Assembly (NCBI GenBank): GCA_030691505.1
Contig: JAUYEG010000163.1
Location: 1-64,000, forward strand
Origin: Bacillota bacterium
Lineage (GTDB): Bacteria > Bacillota > Sulfobacillia > JAUYEG01
Direction of reading: 5' to 3'
DNA: 64,000 nt
The position numbers were made by a program, and so were the translations under genes. Below the pieces are notes generated by a model. The model saw only the letters and a list, made by a program, of their open reading frames with translations. It had not been told where the DNA came from and did not search any database. This document shows positions 61,419-64,000 of this stretch, one piece after another. The first letter of the stretch is position 1. Each line of letters starts with the position of its first letter.

Positions 61419-63179
61419 TTACCTCGCGCGGCTTCGGACCTCGTCTCCCAGCCGCCGCTGGAAGTCCTCAATGCTCATGCCGCCAAGATCACCCTCGCCG
61501 CGCCGCCGCACCGAGAGCTGGCCCGAGGCGGCCTCGCGGTCCCCGATGACGATCATGTACGGGATCTTGTCTACCTCCGCGCCTCTTATCTTGAAACCGA
61601 TCTTCTCGTTGCGTGTGTCGAGCTCGGGCCGGTACCCGGCAGCCCGCAGGCGTTCCGTCACCTCACCCGCGGACGCGTGGTGGCGGTCGGCGATGGGCAG
61701 GACTCTGACCTGGACGGGCGCAAGCCAGGTGGGAAAGGCGCCGGCGTATTCCTCGATCAGCAGGCCGATGAATCGTTCCATGGCCCCGTAGCAGGTGCGA
61801 TGAAGCATCACCGGCCGGTGCTGCTGCCCGTCTGGACCGATGTACGTGAGGTCAAAACGTTCGGGCATCTGGAAATCGAGCTGGATCGTGCCGCATTGCC
61901 AGGTGCGCCCCAGGCTGTCGCGCAGGTGGTAGTCGATCTTGGGCCCGTAGAAGGCACCATCGCCGGGGTTGAGCTTGTATGCCGCGCCTTTTTCGATGAG
62001 CGCAGACTCGAGCGCCGAGGTCGCCAGTTCCCATTGCGCGTCCTCGCCCATCGAGTTCTCGGGGCGCGTGGACAGCTCCACGTGGTACTTGAGTCCGAAT
62101 GCGCTGTAGATGTCGTGGAAAAGCTCCATCACTCCGACGATCTCATCCTTGACCTGATCCGGCGTCATGAAGATGTGCGCGTCATCCTGGGTGAAGTTGC
62201 GTACACGCAGGAGCCCGTGCAGCACGCCGGACAGCTCGTGCCGGTGGACAAGCCCGAGCTCGGCGACACGAAGAGGGAACTCCCGGTAGCTGTGCAGATC
62301 CTCCTTGTAGAGGAGCATCGCGCCCGGGCAGTTCATGGGCTTGATGGCATGAAGCACGTCGTCGATCTTGGTGAAGTACATGTTGTTCCGGTAGTGATCC
62401 CAGTGGCCGGAGCGATGCCAGAGCTCCTCGTGGAGCACGACCGGCGTCCTGACCTCCAGGTAGCCCCTCCTTTGGTGCTCGTCGCGCCAGAATCCCTCGA
62501 GGAGCCGCCAAAGGATCAGCCCTTTGTTGTGCCAGAACGGGAAACCCTGGCCCTCATCGTGCAGCGAGAATAGGCCCAGCTGGCGCCCCAAGACACGGTG
62601 GTCGCGCTTCTTTGCTTCCTCGATGCGGAAAAGGTACTCGTCAAGAGCCTCTTTGGTCGGGAACGCCGTACCGTAGATGCGTTGCAGCATCGGCAGGCGT
62701 TCGTCGCCACGCCAGTACGCCCCCGCCAGAGACATCAGTTTGAAGTGCTTGATCGCGGATGTTGAGGCGAGGTGCGGCCCGGCGCACAGGTCGACGAAGT
62801 CCCCTGACCGGTAGATGGTGATGGGCACGCCGTCCGGCAGTTCCCGCGCCAGCTCCACCTTGTAGGGCTCGCCACAGGACTCAAACAGGTCGAGCGCCTG
62901 CTGCCGGGTGAGCTCCGTGCGCTCGAACGGATGCCCTTCGGCGACCACCCGCCGCATCTCGGCCTCAATGCGGTCGAGGTCGCCGGGCCCAAAGCCGCCG
63001 GGGATGTCGAAATCGTAGTAAAACCGGTCTTCGATCGCCGGGCCGATGCCCAGCCTTGCCTGCGGGAAGAGCCGCTTCACGGCGGCAGCCAGCACGTGCG
63101 CGGCGCTGTGCCGGAAAGTGTCCCGCGCCTGCTCGTCGTCCCAATTCAGGCTGTTTGCGCTGCTTTTCTCGTCTGCCAT
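61419..63179 (-). CDS. thrS: Threonyl-tRNA synthetase lacking the N-terminal TGS domain
   Basis: 586 residues, about 55-60 shorter than Bacillus ThrS. After a short tail the sequence enters the editing domain at once (DTFRHSAAHVLAAAVKRLFP, with the HxxxH zinc/editing motif). The catalytic core has MNCPGAM near 285, VHRHELSG, and MLHRTCYGAMERFIG, supplying the cysteine and histidines for zinc; the anticodon-binding domain closes the protein. ATG 63179 has AGGAGG, and the T-box leader directly upstream leaves no room for a longer N-terminus. Confidence 0.95.
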   Translation of the reverse strand: MADEKSSANSLNWDDEQARDTFRHSAAHVLAAAVKRLFPQARLGIGPAIEDRFYYDFDIPGGFGPGDLDRIEAEMRRVVAEGHPFERTELTRQQALDLFESCGEPYKVELARELPDGVPITIYRSGDFVDLCAGPHLASTSAIKHFKLMSLAGAYWRGDERLPMLQRIYGTAFPTKEALDEYLFRIEEAKKRDHRVLGRQLGLFSLHDEGQGFPFWHNKGLILWRLLEGFWRDEHQRRGYLEVRTPVVLHEELWHRSGHWDHYRNNMYFTKIDDVLHAIKPMNCPGAMLLYKEDLHSYREFPLRVAELGLVHRHELSGVLHGLLRVRNFTQDDAHIFMTPDQVKDEIVGVMELFHDIYSAFGLKYHVELSTRPENSMGEDAQWELATSALESALIEKGAAYKLNPGDGAFYGPKIDYHLRDSLGRTWQCGTIQLDFQMPERFDLTYIGPDGQQHRPVMLHRTCYGAMERFIGLLIEEYAGAFPTWLAPVQVRVLPIADRHHASAGEVTERLRAAGYRPELDTRNEKIGFKIRGAEVDKIPYMIVIGDREAASGQLSVRRRGEGDLGGMSIEDFQRRLGDEVRSRAR

Positions 63180-63243
63180 CAGTCGCCCTCCTGTAGTAGC
63201 CGGCCCCGCCCCACTCCGCCCGTCCTCCTGGCCCCGCCGGGAA

Positions 63244-63516
63244 ACAAAGAACCCGCCCCTCTAGGGACGGGCCTGGCCCGCGGTTCCACCCTGGTCGGAC
63301 AGTGGACTGCCCGGCTCGCGTGCCGTTAACGGAGCCACCCGGGCGACCCTACCGGCCGCCTGCTTGACGGCTTTGGGGTTGCCGCTCGGAGGGGGTTTTC
63401 ACCGCCCGCTGGTCCGGCCGCTCGCAGCCCTTCACGGCCTTCTCTGGGAAACCGCTGGCGGGGGTTACTCGTCCTCGTCATCGCTTTAGGTCCCGCAACG
63501 CGGGACGCTTCCAGTT
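63244..63516 (-). promoter_or_regulatory. T-box riboswitch of thrS
   Basis: On the minus strand: stem I opening AAAGCGATGACGAGGACGAGTA, a specifier ACC (63396-63394) in GUGAAAACC context, the T-box GGGTGGAACCGCGG (63293-63280 region) and a terminator stem (63252-63272) followed by TTCTTTGTTT. It should respond to uncharged tRNA-Thr. Confidence 0.92.
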
Positions 63517-63522
63517 GCTGAT

Positions 63523-63551
63523 ATTCTAAGCCCCCGGCTCCATAACCACAA
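63523..63551 (-). promoter_or_regulatory. Candidate promoter of thrS
   Basis: Minus strand: TTGTGG (63551-63546), 17 bases, TAGAAT (63528-63523), just upstream of the T-box stem I. The -10 box is good, the -35 box weak. Confidence 0.45.
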
Positions 63552-63631
63552 GTGCCGGGCAGGCCTTGGGCCGGGCAGACCTTGCCGCCCCTGGCGCTTG
63601 CCGACGCGAGGACCGCCGGGCGCAAGGACTT

Positions 63632-64000
63632 TCAATGAAAGAGGTGCTCATGCTCCTCGTAGGGACGGCGGACCCGCAGGCCGCAGAGCTCGCACCCGCG
63701 GCAGATGGTCACTCTGTCGGCAAAGACCGCCCGCAACGTGCGCAGGCCGTCGTTGTCGATGCCGGGCAGAGCGTGCAGCTTGAGGCGCCGCGGTGCGATG
63801 GTGATAAGCGCGCTGATAAGGAGGTCGTCGCGGTTGATCTCCTTTTGTCCCGCCTGGCTGAGGGACTCTTCGAGATACTGGTCGCTGATCGAAGTGCCTT
63901 CATCATCCAGGAGCCGGAATCCCCCGTCAGGGCTCACGAGGACGTGGACACGCTCAATACGCGGTTCCTGGGCCGTGAGGAAGTGGCGGAGCAGCAAGAT
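63632..64000 (-). CDS. ytxC: Putative sporulation protein YtxC, C-terminal part (5' end outside window)
   Basis: 123 codons open to the right edge. The end of the protein shows FLTAQEPRIERVHVLV, LLDDEGTSI, SALITIAPRRLKLHAL and VFADRVTICRGCELCGL, the pattern of the YtxC family C-terminus. ytxC lies just upstream of thrS in Bacillus too. Its role is unknown. Confidence 0.8.
   Translation of the reverse strand: MLLLRHFLTAQEPRIERVHVLVSPDGGFRLLDDEGTSISDQYLEESLSQAGQKEINRDDLLISALITIAPRRLKLHALPGIDNDGLRTLRAVFADRVTICRGCELCGLRVRRPYEEHEHLFH

Noticed and set aside
61326-62573. 415-codon open frame on the plus strand opposite thrS
   Set aside because: It is antisense to a fully conserved gene and has no family motif; long antisense frames arise from high GC at third positions.

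Overview
The window looks like chromosomal DNA of a GC-rich, endospore-forming Gram-positive anaerobe (Clostridia or a related Bacillota class; genus not assignable by eye). Evidence for spore formation is bofC, a SpoIID-family protein, yunB, the sigI/rsgI pair and the end of ytxC. Firmicute-style regulation is shown by three T-box leaders (tyrS, pheST, thrS), an infC-rpmI-rplT operon with a leader terminator, and the ruv-bofC-yebC and queA-tgt-yajC neighbourhoods. I found no rRNA, tRNA, CRISPR array, transposon or prophage.

Region by region. (1) 1-6290, minus strand: an Mrp/Mbh-type cation-antiporter module (MnhE, F, G, MbhD, MbhE, MnhB, C, D) followed by two more large antiporter-like subunits, the last running off the left edge. 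(2) 6691-14839, plus strand, divergent: fdhE, a Tat-exported formate dehydrogenase whose catalytic subunit reads an in-frame UGA as selenocysteine with a clear SECIS hairpin, its iron-sulfur subunit, then rnfC and rnfD, and after a terminator tatA-tatC. No cytochrome b subunit and none of rnfA, B, E or G is present; I propose a transmembrane formate:NAD oxidoreductase built from FdhAB and RnfCD. (3) 14848-27030, minus strand: a GntR regulator, korDABC (2-oxoacid:ferredoxin oxidoreductase), gdhA, methylmalonyl-CoA mutase catalytic subunit, epimerase, carboxyltransferase, biotin carrier, 5-formyl-THF cyclo-ligase, an unknown membrane protein and a D-amino-acid transaminase. Read together, this is a route from glutamate through 2-oxoglutarate and succinyl-CoA to propionyl-CoA. 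(4) 27132-42980, minus strand: housekeeping and sporulation genes (yajC, tgt, queA, spoIID-like, rsgI-like, sigI, queH, ruvBAC, bofC, yebC, nadE, larE, rseC, yunB, tyrS). (5) 43167-45725, plus strand: a class A penicillin-binding protein with a C-terminal cupredoxin-like domain that has lost most copper ligands. (6) 45786-64000, minus strand: mutS2, a phosphatase-superfamily protein, polX, zapA, an ABC-F ATPase behind a structured attenuator leader, pheST with the micro-gene yqzL, ktrAB, rplT-rpmI-infC, thrS and the 3' part of ytxC.

How it fits together: amino-acid oxidation by GDH and KOR would give NADH and reduced ferredoxin; formate dehydrogenase/RnfCD and the antiporter module could exchange these electrons with formate (or with a hydrogenase or complex I-like partner beyond the left edge) and link them to ion gradients. 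This combined scheme is inference from gene content. Starts were chosen from ribosome-binding sites, overlaps and family N-termini, so several differ from the longest open frame.
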